Source: Angustibacter sp049994355 (GTDB lineage: Bacteria > Actinomycetota > Actinomycetes > Actinomycetales > Angustibacteraceae). Taken from it: DNA of 64,000 nt. This document shows, piece after piece, positions 19,862 to 28,249 of this stretch. A program made the position numbers and the translations under genes. The stretch spans positions 3,658,001 to 3,722,000 of the forward strand of contig NZ_CP188257.1 in NCBI RefSeq assembly GCF_049994355.1. The letters run 5' to 3'. How positions within the stretch are numbered: the stretch's first letter is position 1; every line of letters begins with the position of its first letter. The notes beneath the pieces are model-generated. The model saw nothing but the letters and a program-made list of their open reading frames with translations, was not told the DNA's origin and ran no database searches.

Positions 19862-20287
19862 TCAGACCGCCTGCTTCTTCAACCGGCGACGCTCACGCTC
19901 CGACAGCCCACCCCAGATGCCGAACCGCTCGTCGTGTGCGAGCGCGTAGTCGAGGCACTCCGAACGCACCTCGCAGGACACGCAGACCTTCTTGGCCTCG
20001 CGTGTCGAGCCGCCCTTCTCGGGGAAGAACGCCTCCGGATCGGTCTGCGCGCACAGTGCGCGTTCCTGCCAGGACAGCTCGGCGTCGCCGGCGTCAGCCA
20101 GCTCGAGCAGCCTCGGCATCTCCATCGAGCCCAACGTCACCGGCGCTGCCGGTGCGAGCGAGGCCTCACGGCGCAGGAACGCGTCGAAGTCCTCGCCAAC
20201 GGGCGGGTGGTCGATACCGGGGAAGTCCTCCGTGCCGCGCTGCCGTCCGATCATGCTGCCTGCGGGTGCTGCATCCAGCTGGTTCAC
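19862..20287 (-). CDS. whiB: WhiB-family iron-sulfur transcription factor (WhiB2/WhiB-like)
   Basis: 141 residues. The four cluster-binding cysteines are at 79, 102, 105 and 111 (C-X22-CVSC-X5-C). The family turn motif GIWGGLSERERR is at about 123-134 and is followed by a basic tail RLKKQAV. Position beside fbiA, the giant glycosyltransferase and manB matches what I recall for mycobacterial whiB2 and Streptomyces whiB, regulators of septation and cell division that act with sigma A and a WhiA-type partner. The start is GTG 20287 with AGGAGGG a few nt upstream. An inverted repeat lies 48-79 nt upstream. Confidence 0.94.
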   Translation of the reverse strand: MNQLDAAPAGSMIGRQRGTEDFPGIDHPPVGEDFDAFLRREASLAPAAPVTLGSMEMPRLLELADAGDAELSWQERALCAQTDPEAFFPEKGGSTREAKKVCVSCEVRSECLDYALAHDERFGIWGGLSERERRRLKKQAV

Positions 20288-20474
20288 GGCCCCTCCTCGA
20301 CCCTAGATGCCTGCCGCCCCCTCCCCGAGGGCAACATGACACGTTTGGAATTACACGCGTGTCATGCCCTTCTCGTCAAGCCGTCTGGTGATATTCAGCG
20401 ATTGGCCGCCAGATAGGTCCGAACGGGTGACGGGCCGCCGCTTCGCCGGTGCGGGCGGCTGACAGACTCGGGCC
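20288..20474. promoter_or_regulatory. Divergent whiB/fbiA regulatory region
   Basis: The 187-nt intergenic region contains the whiB Shine-Dalgarno AGGAGGG, a - strand TAGGGT-like element near 20300-20306 and the inverted repeat at 20335-20366. No clear -10 for the fbiA side is visible close to ATG 20475. Confidence 0.55.
20335..20366. promoter_or_regulatory. Operator-like inverted repeat upstream of whiB
   Basis: CATGACACG (20335-20343) and CGTGTCATG (20358-20366) form perfect 9-bp half-sites separated by 14 nt. Centre-to-centre spacing is 23 nt, close to two helical turns. A second palindrome, ACACGCGTGT (20353-20362), overlaps the right half-site. Confidence 0.5.
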
Positions 20475-21467
20475 ATGCGAATCACTGCCATCGCCGGAGG
20501 CGTCGGTGGCGCCCGCTTCGTCCGCGGGCTGCTCGCCCACCTGCACGGCTCGGCCGATCCTGATCTGCGCGACAGCCAGGTCACGGTGATCGGCAACACC
20601 GGCGACGACATCACCCTGTTCGGGCTGCGGGTCTGTCCCGACCTGGACACCGTGATGTACACGCTCGGTGGCGGCATCGACGACAGCCAGGGCTGGGGCC
20701 GCCAGGACGAGACGCACGTGGTGCAGGGCGAGCTGGCCGCCTACGGCGCGCAACCGCAGTGGTTCGGGCTCGGCGACCGCGACTTCGCGACGCACATCGC
20801 TCGCAGCCAGCTGCTCGACCTCGGCGTGCCGTTGTCCCAGGTGACCGAGGTGCTCTGCGCGCGGTGGGGGCTGCCCGAGCGCGGGGTCCGGCTGCTGCCG
20901 ATGAGCGACCAGTCGGTGGAGACGCACGTCGTGGTGGACGACGAGCAGGGACGCCGCGCGATCCACTTCCAGGAGTGGTGGGTCCGGCACCAGGCCGCCC
21001 TGCCGGCCGAGCAGATCGTGGCCGTCGGCGTGGAGCGAGCAGTGGCCGGACCCGGTGTGCTGGACGCGATCCGGGACGCCGACGTGGTCCTGCTGCCGCC
21101 GAGCAACCCGGTGGTCTCGATCGGCATCGTGCTGTCCGTGCCCGGCGTGCGCGACGCGGTGCGCGGCACCCGAGCCCCGGTTGTCGGGGTGTCCCCGCTG
21201 ATCGCCGGACGCCCGGTGCGCGGACACGCCGACGCCTGCCTGGCGGCGATCGGGGTCGAGACCTCGGCGCTGGCCGTGGCCGGCCTGTACGAGGACTTCC
21301 TGGACGGCTGGCTGGTGGACGACGCCGACGCCCAGGCGTCGTGGCCGGCCCGGCTGGCGGTGCGCTCGCGGCCGCTGCTGATGACGGACGTGGACGCCGC
21401 CGCGGCGATCGCCGGCGCGGCCCTGGACCTCGCGCTCGAGCTGCAGGGCGACCGTGCCCGAACCTGA
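20475..21467 (+). CDS. fbiA: 2-phospho-L-lactate/phosphoenolpyruvate transferase (F420 biosynthesis)
   Basis: 330 residues. The CofD family signatures are clear: ITAIAGGVGGARFVRGLLAH at the N-terminus, VIGNTGDDITLFGLRVCPDLD at about 36-56, and LLPPSNPVVSIG near 210-221. The enzyme transfers the phospho-organic-acid moiety from the guanylylated donor to Fo, forming F420-0 (or dehydro-F420-0 in actinobacteria). It overlaps fbiB by 14 nt, so the pair is an operon. The presence of both genes shows the organism makes coenzyme F420. Confidence 0.95.
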   Translation: MRITAIAGGVGGARFVRGLLAHLHGSADPDLRDSQVTVIGNTGDDITLFGLRVCPDLDTVMYTLGGGIDDSQGWGRQDETHVVQGELAAYGAQPQWFGLGDRDFATHIARSQLLDLGVPLSQVTEVLCARWGLPERGVRLLPMSDQSVETHVVVDDEQGRRAIHFQEWWVRHQAALPAEQIVAVGVERAVAGPGVLDAIRDADVVLLPPSNPVVSIGIVLSVPGVRDAVRGTRAPVVGVSPLIAGRPVRGHADACLAAIGVETSALAVAGLYEDFLDGWLVDDADAQASWPARLAVRSRPLLMTDVDAAAAIAGAALDLALELQGDRART

Positions 21468-22488
21468 TGCGCTCTGCGTGCGGGCCGTCGCACTGGCGGA
21501 GGTGCGCGCGGGCGACGACCTGGCCGCACTCCTGCTGGCGGGCTGCGGCGAGCTGCTGGACGGTGACGTGCTGGTGGTCTCGTCCAAGGTGGTCTCCAAG
21601 GCCCTCGGCCTGACCGCGGACGTCGGTGAGCGCGATGCCGTCGTGGCGGCGCAGTCTGTGCGGGTGGTGGCCGAGCGACGCACGCCGCGAGGGTTGGCCC
21701 AGGTGGTCGAGTCGGTGGCCGGGCCGGTGATGGCGGCGGCCGGGGTGGACGCCTCGAACACCGCGGCCGGCACTGTCCTGCTGCTGCCGGCCGATGCCGA
21801 CGCCGAGGCCCGCACGCTGCGCGCTCGGCTGCGGTCGGCCGGTGCGCCCACGGTCGCTGTGGTGGTCAGCGACACCGCCGGGCGGCCCTGGCGCACCGGG
21901 CAGACCGACTTCGCACTCGGCGCCGCCGGGCTTCGTGTTGTGGACGACCTGCGAGGCAGCCTGGACGCGGGTGGCCAACCCCTGGAGGTCACCGAGCGAG
22001 CGGTCGTCGACGAGCTGGCCGCCGCGGCCGACCTGGTCAAGGGCAAGGCTGCTGGGACGCCGGCCGCCGTCGTCCGCGGATTCGGCTCGTTCGTCACCGA
22101 CGAGGACGGACCTGGCGCTTCGATCCTGTTGCGCGACAGGGGTTCTGACTGGTTCCGCTACGGGCACGCGGAGGCCGCCCGGGCAGCGCTCGGCGTCGAG
22201 CCCGGGGTGGTCGCGCCGCCGTCCGTGCTGCCGGAACCGTTGCAGCACAGGGTGGAGCGGGCGATCGAGGTGGCCCGCGCGGGGGCCCCGCAAGACGTCT
22301 CGCTGGCCGTCGCGGCGTCGGACGGCACGGTTCGAGTGACGGTCCGCGGCGGCGGCTTCGACTGCGGCCGGTTCGTGCAGCGCCTGCAGGTCGCCCTGTG
22401 GGCCGAGGACCTGGTCGGGCGGCTCGACTCCCTCGAAGACACCGGGGCTCAGGTGGTCGCAGCGGTGGTTGCAGCGAACCGGGGGTGA
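21454..22488 (+). CDS. fbiB: F420-0:gamma-glutamyl ligase (CofE/FbiB, without nitroreductase domain)
   Basis: 344 residues from GTG 21454. The CofE domain (about 1-245) shows VLVVSSKVVSKALG, VVVSDTAGRPWRTGQTDFAL and VKGKAAGTPAAVVRGFGS. It adds gamma-linked glutamates to F420-0. Mycobacterial FbiB is about 100 residues longer, with a C-terminal FMN nitroreductase domain that reduces dehydro-F420. Here only ~100 residues follow the ligase, and they lack the typical RRSVRRF-type FMN-binding opening. So the reductase step must be done by another protein or by this short tail. A tandem repeat/hairpin follows the stop. Confidence 0.9.
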   Translation: MPEPDALCVRAVALAEVRAGDDLAALLLAGCGELLDGDVLVVSSKVVSKALGLTADVGERDAVVAAQSVRVVAERRTPRGLAQVVESVAGPVMAAAGVDASNTAAGTVLLLPADADAEARTLRARLRSAGAPTVAVVVSDTAGRPWRTGQTDFALGAAGLRVVDDLRGSLDAGGQPLEVTERAVVDELAAAADLVKGKAAGTPAAVVRGFGSFVTDEDGPGASILLRDRGSDWFRYGHAEAARAALGVEPGVVAPPSVLPEPLQHRVERAIEVARAGAPQDVSLAVAASDGTVRVTVRGGGFDCGRFVQRLQVALWAEDLVGRLDSLEDTGAQVVAAVVAANRG

Positions 22489-22524
22489 TCACCACCACCT
22501 GGCTGCAACCACGGCTGCAACCAC
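22465..22524. terminator. Convergent inverted repeat with duplicated right arm
   Basis: GTGGTTGCAGC at 22465-22475 (within the fbiB end) can pair with either of two tandem GGCTGCAACCAC units (22501-22512 and 22513-22524). The structure lies between the fbiB and DNA glycosylase stops and probably terminates both. Confidence 0.45.
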
Positions 22525-22526
22525 GG

Positions 22527-23474
22527 CTAGCGACGCACTGGGACGTGGAACCTCGGCGTCGGCCGCGGCGCGCGCCGGCTCTGCCGCGGCCCCTCGAGCT
22601 GCACCAGCCGCTGCACCCGGTAGCGGTGCGGCCGGTACGGCTCCAGCAGTTCGGCCAGCCCCGCGTCGTCCACCCGCTCGCCGACCAGCGCCAGCCCGAT
22701 CTGCCCGGGCACGTGGAAGTCCCCGAAGCTGACGGCGTCCGCGTCACCGTGCGCGCGGTGCCGCACCTCGGCTGCGGTCCACACCCCGACGCCGGGCAGC
22801 GAACGGATCCGCTTTTCGGCCTCGGCCCCCGGCAGGTCGAGGGTCTGTTCGAGCCGGCCCGCCGCTCGGGCCGCCCGGACGACGGTCGCCGACCTCGCGC
22901 CGTCCACGCCCGCCTGCAGCCACTCCCAGGACGGGATGGCCGTCCACTGCGCGGCGCTGGGCGGAACGCGCATGCCCGCCGCGCCGGCCGGTCCGGGCGC
23001 GAGCTCGCCGAAGCGGCGCAGCAGCCGCCGCCAGGCTGAGAACGCCTCCTGGCCGGTGACCTTCTGCTCGATCACCGCCGGCACCAGCGCCTCCAGCACC
23101 AGGGCCGTGCGGGGCACCCGCCACCCCGGACGGCGGACGAGTGCTAGCTGGACGGTCGGGTGCTGCGGCTCGAACCCGGTCGGATCGTCCCGCGCGCCGA
23201 GCAGGTCGGGCACGCCGTCCACCGCCCAGGCCGCGCCGGGACCCCACGCGCTCGCCTCGACGTCCCCGTGACTGACCCTCAGGTGCAGCGTGACCGGGCC
23301 CTGCGGAGTGCGACTGGCGCGCCACAGCTGACCGTCGGCCGTGAGCCGGTGACTCGGATCGGCGGACCCGCGCACCAGCACGCTCAGCGTCGCCGGCAGG
23401 TCGACCGGCCGGCCCGGGCGCCAAGTGCTCTGCACGTCCGGCGCCGCACCGCTGGAGTCCGGTCCGCTGGGCAC
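22527..23474 (-). CDS. DNA-3-methyladenine glycosylase-like (HhH-GPD) protein
   Basis: 315 residues from GTG 23474 (VPSGPDSSGAAP); an ATG at 23534 would add 20 residues. The HhH-GPD fold is indicated by the helix ALVPAVIEQKVTGQEAFSAW, the hairpin LPGVGVWTAAEVRHRA (about 235-250) and the catalytic-Asp segment DADAVSFGDFHVPGQIG. The N-terminal ~120 residues are beta-rich, as in AlkA-type enzymes. It would remove alkylated bases from DNA in base-excision repair. It is convergent with fbiB and divergent from the DUF3105 gene. Confidence 0.85.
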   Translation of the reverse strand: MPSGPDSSGAAPDVQSTWRPGRPVDLPATLSVLVRGSADPSHRLTADGQLWRASRTPQGPVTLHLRVSHGDVEASAWGPGAAWAVDGVPDLLGARDDPTGFEPQHPTVQLALVRRPGWRVPRTALVLEALVPAVIEQKVTGQEAFSAWRRLLRRFGELAPGPAGAAGMRVPPSAAQWTAIPSWEWLQAGVDGARSATVVRAARAAGRLEQTLDLPGAEAEKRIRSLPGVGVWTAAEVRHRAHGDADAVSFGDFHVPGQIGLALVGERVDDAGLAELLEPYRPHRYRVQRLVQLEGPRQSRRAPRPTPRFHVPVRR

Positions 23475-23533
23475 CTGGCCAGTGTCGCACCGCCGACCGT
23501 CGGGACCTGACCGAAGCACCCACGGACGCCGCA

Positions 23534-23539
23534 TAGAAT
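23534..23539 (+). promoter_or_regulatory. -10 element TAGAAT for the DUF3105 gene
   Basis: TAGAAT at 23534-23539 lies about 87 nt upstream of the GTG start of the DUF3105 gene, implying a leader of roughly 80 nt. This gene also has a GAGGA motif before its start, so it is probably not leaderless. Confidence 0.4.
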
Positions 23540-23625
23540 GTCCGCGAATCACGAGCCGGTGCGCACCGTCCACCGCTCCAACGGTGTGACGGCCTTCGTC
23601 GCGCCCCGACCCGCGAGGACCATCA

Positions 23626-24363
23626 GTGGCTGCCAAGAAGGCCGACCAGGACCGCAAGGCGCGCATCGCGCAGATGCAGCGCGAGGCGAAGGCCGCCGAG
23701 CGGCGGCGCACCCTGCTCATCGTCGGGGTCGCCGTCGTGGCCGTGGTGGCTATCGCGGCCGCGGTCACCTTCTCGATCATCGCCGACGACTCGCGGGTGC
23801 CCGGCGGCGAACTGAAGAGCCTCGGCGTCGCGGCGTCCGCCGCGTCCTGCGACCCGATCACCAACGACCCCACCACGGGCAGCGGGACGCACGTCGGCCC
23901 GGGCACCGACAAGCCGGACGTGACCAGCGTCAAGTACTCGACCGTGCCGCCCACCTCGGGCGAGCACTTCGTCACCCCCGAGTACCCGAACCGCCAGTTC
24001 TACACCGCGGACGACCGCCCCCGGATGGAGACGCTGGTGCACAACCTGGAGCATGGCTACTCGATCCTCTGGTACGACGACACCGCTAGCACGTCGCAGA
24101 TCTCCGACCTGAAGGCGATCACCCGCGAGGCCAACAAGCAGGCCGACGCCCAGGACAAGTTCATCGTCAGCGCCTGGGACACCGCCTACGGCGCCTTCCC
24201 GTCGGGCAAGCACTTCGCGATCTCGCACTGGTCGGCGGACCAGCAGGACACCACCAAGCAGACCGGCCACCGCGAACTGTGCGGGAACGTGTCCGGCGAG
24301 GTCGTGGCCAAGTTCATCGATGCGCACCCGCGCACCGAGGCCCCCGAGCCGAACGCCCAGTGA
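23626..24363 (+). CDS. DUF3105 family membrane-anchored protein
   Basis: 245 residues. A basic, Lys/Arg-rich cytoplasmic N-terminus (about 1-28) precedes one transmembrane helix (about 29-51) and an extracytoplasmic domain with DUF3105 motifs: YSTVPPTSGEHFVTPEYP at about 105-122, METLVHNLEHGYSILWYDD at about 137-155 and SAWDTAYGAFPSGKHFAIS at about 184-202. His residues in the second motif could bind metal, but no activity is established for the family. GTG 23626 has GAGGA upstream. The stop overlaps the start of the next GNAT gene (GTGA), so they are coupled. Confidence 0.88.
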   Translation: MAAKKADQDRKARIAQMQREAKAAERRRTLLIVGVAVVAVVAIAAAVTFSIIADDSRVPGGELKSLGVAASAASCDPITNDPTTGSGTHVGPGTDKPDVTSVKYSTVPPTSGEHFVTPEYPNRQFYTADDRPRMETLVHNLEHGYSILWYDDTASTSQISDLKAITREANKQADAQDKFIVSAWDTAYGAFPSGKHFAISHWSADQQDTTKQTGHRELCGNVSGEVVAKFIDAHPRTEAPEPNAQ

Positions 24364-24899
24364 CGTCGTCCAGAGTGGTCGCGCTGCGCGAGGCCGAGGA
24401 GCGGGACTGGCCGTCGATCTGGCCGTTCTTCGCCGCGATCGTCGCCGATGGCGAGACCTACGCCTACCCACAGGACCTGACCTCGGACGCCGCCCGCGGG
24501 CTGTGGATGGAGGGTGCGCCCGGCCGGTGCGTGGTGGCGGTGGACGCGGACGGTGCGGTGCTGGGCTCGGCCAAGATGGGGCCGAACCGGCCGGGGCGCG
24601 GCGCGCACGTGGGCACCGCGAGCTTCATGGTAAGCCCGGCCGCGCGCGGTCTCGGCGTCGGTCGGCTACTGGCTGAGGATGCCGTGCAGTGGTTGCGGCG
24701 CAGCGGTTTTCGTGGAGTCCAGTTCAACGCAGTGGTCGAGACGAACGCCGCGGCCGTCCGGCTCTGGCGCTCGCTGGGTTTCGAGATCCTCGGCACCGTG
24801 CCGGAGGCCTTCGACTCGCGCACCCACGGGCTGGTGGGGCTGCACGTGATGTACCTCGACCTCGACGTCGATGTCGACCGGGGCCCGGACCTCGACTGA
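24360..24899 (+). CDS. GNAT family N-acetyltransferase (phosphinothricin acetyltransferase-like)
   Basis: 179 residues from GTG 24360, overlapping the preceding stop. Motif A of the acetyl-CoA site reads SFMVSPAARGLGVGRLLAED (about 82-101), and motif B is FNAVVETNAAAVRLWRSLGF (about 122-141), a standard GNAT ending. The layout resembles the Pat/Bar-like and RimI-like groups in which the acceptor is a small amine or protein; the real acceptor is unknown. The final residues are an acidic DLDVDVDRGPDLD tail. A longer frame from 24279 overlaps DUF3105 coding sequence and is unlikely. Confidence 0.85.
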   Translation: MTSSRVVALREAEERDWPSIWPFFAAIVADGETYAYPQDLTSDAARGLWMEGAPGRCVVAVDADGAVLGSAKMGPNRPGRGAHVGTASFMVSPAARGLGVGRLLAEDAVQWLRRSGFRGVQFNAVVETNAAAVRLWRSLGFEILGTVPEAFDSRTHGLVGLHVMYLDLDVDVDRGPDLD

Positions 24900-24964
24900 G
24901 CCGGGAGTTCCTTCGGTTATCCACAGATTGCCTGCGACACAGCGGTTCTGTCGGAGGCCACCAC

Positions 24965-24970
24965 TAGGCT
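24965..24970 (+). promoter_or_regulatory. -10 element TAGGCT of the DUF222/HNH gene
   Basis: TAGGCT lies six nt before ATG 24977 with no Shine-Dalgarno sequence between, matching the leaderless pattern seen at other genes in the window. Confidence 0.5.
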
Positions 24971-24976
24971 TGACAC

Positions 24977-26376
24977 ATGACATCGAGCCCGACCGGCGTG
25001 ACCAGCGAGGCGGCAGCCGCCCTCGCGCAGGTCGTGGCGGGGTTGGGCCGGCTGGCTGCGGTGCCCTCCTGGCAGGCGAGCGACGGCGACCTCAGCCACG
25101 CCGTGGCGGGGCTCGACCGAGTCCTCCGATTGGCACAGGCCCAGTCGACGCGGCTGCTGGCCGAGGCCGGCACCCGCGGCCTGCCTGGCAGCAGGGGCAC
25201 GCCCGCTGGGAGCACTGGCTCCGGGCCGCCGCGCCGACGGCCAGCCCGAGGGCGGCTGCCCTGCAGGCGCGGCGGGCCGAGCGGTTGTACGCGAGTGCCG
25301 TGGCGGCCGAGCTCGCCCCGACCCGTGAGGCGATGCTGACCGGTCGGATCGGTCCCGAGCAGGTGGACGTGGTGTCCCAGACGGTCGAGGTGCTGTGCGC
25401 GCCGTCCTGTCCCGCCGACGTGGTGGACGACGAAACGCTCCGCGAGGCACAGGAGGTCCTGCTCGAGTACGCCGAGTCGTTCGACCCGCCGCGGCTTCGC
25501 ACCATCGCGCAGCGGCTGCGTGACCGGCTGGACCCGGACGCGGACGACCGTTTGGCGCGGGACGAGGACGCCCGCCGGCGCGCCCGCTGCCTGTCGGTGA
25601 GCAGCGACCCGTCCGGCATGGTGCACCTGGCCGGCGCTCTGACGCCGGAGGCTGGCGCAGCGCTGACCACGGCGCTGGATGCCTGGTCCGCGCCGCAGCC
25701 GGCGCAGGACGGTTCGCCGGATTCTCGCACCGCCGGGCAACGACGTCACGACGCGCTGCAGCGGCTGGCCGAGACCACGCTCGCCGAGCCGGGCCTGCTG
25801 CCGACGACGCACGGCAGCGCGTACCGGGTCGTGGTCCAGGTCCCGTTCGACACCTTCGCTGCTGCGCTCGCCGACACACCTCGCCCAGGCGACGCCCCCG
25901 CGACGCTCGGCGACGGCATGCCGCTGTCGTCGCTGAGTACCCGGATGCTCGCGTGCCAGGCCGAGGTCGTGCCGGTCCTGGTCGACGACCTGGGCAACCC
26001 GCTGGATGTCGGCGACACCCAGTACTCCTTCACGCCGAAGCAGCGCGCCGCCGTCTCACTTCGCGACGGCGGGTGCACCTGGCCGAACTGCCAGGCGCCG
26101 CCCGCCTGGTGCGACGTACATCACCTGGTGCCGTTCAGTCGCGGCGGGCCTACAGCGGTCGGCAATGCGGGGCTGCTGTGCGGGCACCATCACCGGCACG
26201 TGCACCGGATCGAGGCGGTGGGTCGGGTCGAGGACGGTCAGGTGATGTGGGACCTGTCCCCGCCGCCGACACCACCGGCGCTGCCCAGCGTTCCCCCGGG
26301 ACCACCGGTCATCACCCGTGCCCAGCGCGCGATCGACGCGCTCGTTCGGCGATTCCACGCGCGCCGACAGCAGTGA
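24977..26376 (+). pseudogene. DUF222/HNH endonuclease (13E12-type), disrupted by a frameshift
   Basis: The N-terminal part (from ATG 24977) reads SEAAAALAQVVAGL to RLLAEAGTRGLPG in one frame. The DUF222 body and HNH domain continue in another frame from about 25185 (QQGHARWEHWLRAAA onward). The shift near 25175-25200 equals a single-base loss or a two-base gain. The HNH core is intact: RDGGCTWPNCQAPPAWCDVH, HLVPFSRGG and GLLCGHHHRHVHR. Such genes are abundant and often decayed in actinobacteria. Possible explanations are pseudogenisation, a sequencing error, or programmed frameshifting; the first two are more likely. Downstream of the shift the sequence shows no further interruption. Confidence 0.75.
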
Positions 26377-26406
26377 GGACCGAGCAGCCTGGAGTTCCCC
26401 GCTGCG

Positions 26407-27252
26407 CTATGACTGCAGCTTCGTGCGCACTTCGCGCGGTGCGACGCGCAGCGCGGGGCCCTTGGCCTGCAACGGCGAAGGCGAGGCCACCCAGAGGTAC
26501 GTCGGCAACAGCGGGAGCATCGCGGCGAGCGCCTGCTCGGGCAGACGAGTGACAAGGCCGGGCACCTGGCCGTCGTCCGCGAACGCGGCCGGCTCAGCGA
26601 GCACCGGCAGCGTGTAGTCCAGCACCGACCAGTCGGCCAGCATCTTTCGCAGTCCGGGCCTGGTCCGGTACTGCTCGTAGTAGTGGTCGGCCCGGCCGAA
26701 GGCGCGCACGTAGCGGTCCGCCGCTCCCTGCGGCAGGTACGACAGGAACGGCAGCTTGTAGTGCGGCTCGATCACCCCGAGCCGGTTGCCCAGCCCGAGG
26801 TACAGCACGCCGTCCGGCTTGAGCACCCGGCGGACGTCGGCCAGCACCGCGTCCGGGTCGACGACGTGCTCGTAGATGTGGTTGAACACGGCGACGTCCA
26901 CCGACTCGTCCGCCAGCGGCAGCGCCTCCCCCGCGGCGCAGACGAAACGCACCCGCTCGCCGAACCGGGACTGCGCTACGGCCAGGCCCGGTACGTCGAT
27001 GTCCACGCCGTACGTCGTCGCCGCGCCGGCCAAGGCCAGCTCGTCGGCGATGAAGCCCTGCGAGCAGCCGATGTCGGCCACGGCCAGCCCGGACAACTCC
27101 TCGGACTCGCTGCGACCGAGCACGTGCCGCAGCACGGCCAGGATCTTGGCCGCCTTGCGGCGGCGCTTGTCCTCGTCGCGCATCGCCGCCATCTGCTCGC
27201 TGTACGCGAGCTGGGCGGTGCGCTCGGTTCCGCGCGGCGCTGGCTTCGACAC
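26407..27252 (-). CDS. SAM-dependent class I methyltransferase
   Basis: 281 residues from GTG 27252 (VSKPAPRGTERTAQLAYSEQ). The SAM-binding motif I is VADIGCSQGFIADELALAG (about 59-77). The acidic loop is YGVDIDVPGL, and the post-motif block FNHIYEHVVDPDAVLADVRR is followed by KPDGVLYLGLGN. The methyl acceptor is unknown. The last ~80 residues are less conserved. It is the most downstream gene of a - strand polysaccharide operon (27263-33367 upstream of it), so it may methylate a sugar or lipid-linked glycan. Confidence 0.82.
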   Translation of the reverse strand: MSKPAPRGTERTAQLAYSEQMAAMRDEDKRRRKAAKILAVLRHVLGRSESEELSGLAVADIGCSQGFIADELALAGAATTYGVDIDVPGLAVAQSRFGERVRFVCAAGEALPLADESVDVAVFNHIYEHVVDPDAVLADVRRVLKPDGVLYLGLGNRLGVIEPHYKLPFLSYLPQGAADRYVRAFGRADHYYEQYRTRPGLRKMLADWSVLDYTLPVLAEPAAFADDGQVPGLVTRLPEQALAAMLPLLPTYLWVASPSPLQAKGPALRVAPREVRTKLQS

Positions 27253-27262
27253 GTCGGTGAGC

Positions 27263-28249
27263 CTACGGCTGGGCCGGGGGCTGGGCCGGTGGCTGGTCCT
27301 GCGACTGGTCCTGCGCACCGCTGGCCCGCCGGGCCGCCATCAGGTGGTGGCTGCGGTCGTACAGCCAGCCGACCGCCGCGGCCACCACGTCCGAGCCGGT
27401 GATGATGAACCGCGAGAGCAGGACGACGGCGCCGGCCGCCGACTTGCTCAGCGGCCCGGTCAGCAGCAACACCAGCACCGCCTCGCGCAGCCCGATCCCG
27501 GCCGGCAGCAGCACCACGATCATGCCGATCGCCGCAGCCAGGGCGTAGCCGAAGACCGCCGGGACGAAGGACTGCCTGGCAGACCCACCGAGATCGAGGA
27601 CCAGGGTGAACACGTGCAGCCCCAAGCACGTCCACGCTGCCAGGAACGCCGACATGGTCACCGCGATCGCCCGGCCGGACAACGGGTGCTCGAGCGGCGG
27701 TCGGCGAAACCGGTGCAGCACCTTGGTGATGATGGCGTTCAACACCCGCGGGTACAGCACGACCAGTCCGACCGGCACCACCAGCAGCACCAGCAGGTAG
27801 CTGGAGTCGCCACCCGAGGACAGCAGCGCCGGCAGCGCGATGAGCCCGATCCCGAGGCCGGCCATGGCGCTGAGCACCACCGACAGCAGCCCCGCCACCG
27901 CCGTGCGCTGGCGTGGCACGCCGAGCGCACTGGCCACCTCGGCCTGCACCACGACCGTCCACACGCTACCCGGCAGGTACTTGCCGAGCTGGCCGATGAA
28001 CAGCACCCCGGACGCCGGTCCGAGCGGCAGCGGCGAGCCCAGGTCCGCCATCAGCGCCCGCCACCCGATCAGCGTGAAAACCAGCGACAGCAGGGCCAGC
28101 GCCGACGACAGGGCCAGCGCCCCGGCCGAGACCCGCGCGATGTCCGCGCTGACCGCGTCCCAGTTCTTCACCACGGCCAGCACCACGGCGGCCAGCACGA
28201 GCAGCCCGACGACCACCCGGACCACCATCAGCCAGCGTCCCTTGGTCAT
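27263..28249 (-). CDS. Integral membrane protein, LPG-synthase transmembrane (UPF0104/AglD-like) family
   Basis: 328 residues with eight or more transmembrane helices. The family region includes GVLFIGQLGKYLPGSVWTVV at about 82-101, the short loop VPRQRTAVAG, and LLPAGIGLREAVLVLLLTGP near 248-267. Proteins of this fold include the flippase/synthase part of MprF and the archaeal AglD. Several bacterial members are encoded in glycan loci and may act as lipid-linked sugar flippases. The C-terminus ends in a Gln/Pro-rich tail. It overlaps the downstream end of the GT4 gene by 4 nt. Confidence 0.82.
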   Translation of the reverse strand: MTKGRWLMVVRVVVGLLVLAAVVLAVVKNWDAVSADIARVSAGALALSSALALLSLVFTLIGWRALMADLGSPLPLGPASGVLFIGQLGKYLPGSVWTVVVQAEVASALGVPRQRTAVAGLLSVVLSAMAGLGIGLIALPALLSSGGDSSYLLVLLVVPVGLVVLYPRVLNAIITKVLHRFRRPPLEHPLSGRAIAVTMSAFLAAWTCLGLHVFTLVLDLGGSARQSFVPAVFGYALAAAIGMIVVLLPAGIGLREAVLVLLLTGPLSKSAAGAVVLLSRFIITGSDVVAAAVGWLYDRSHHLMAARRASGAQDQSQDQPPAQPPAQP

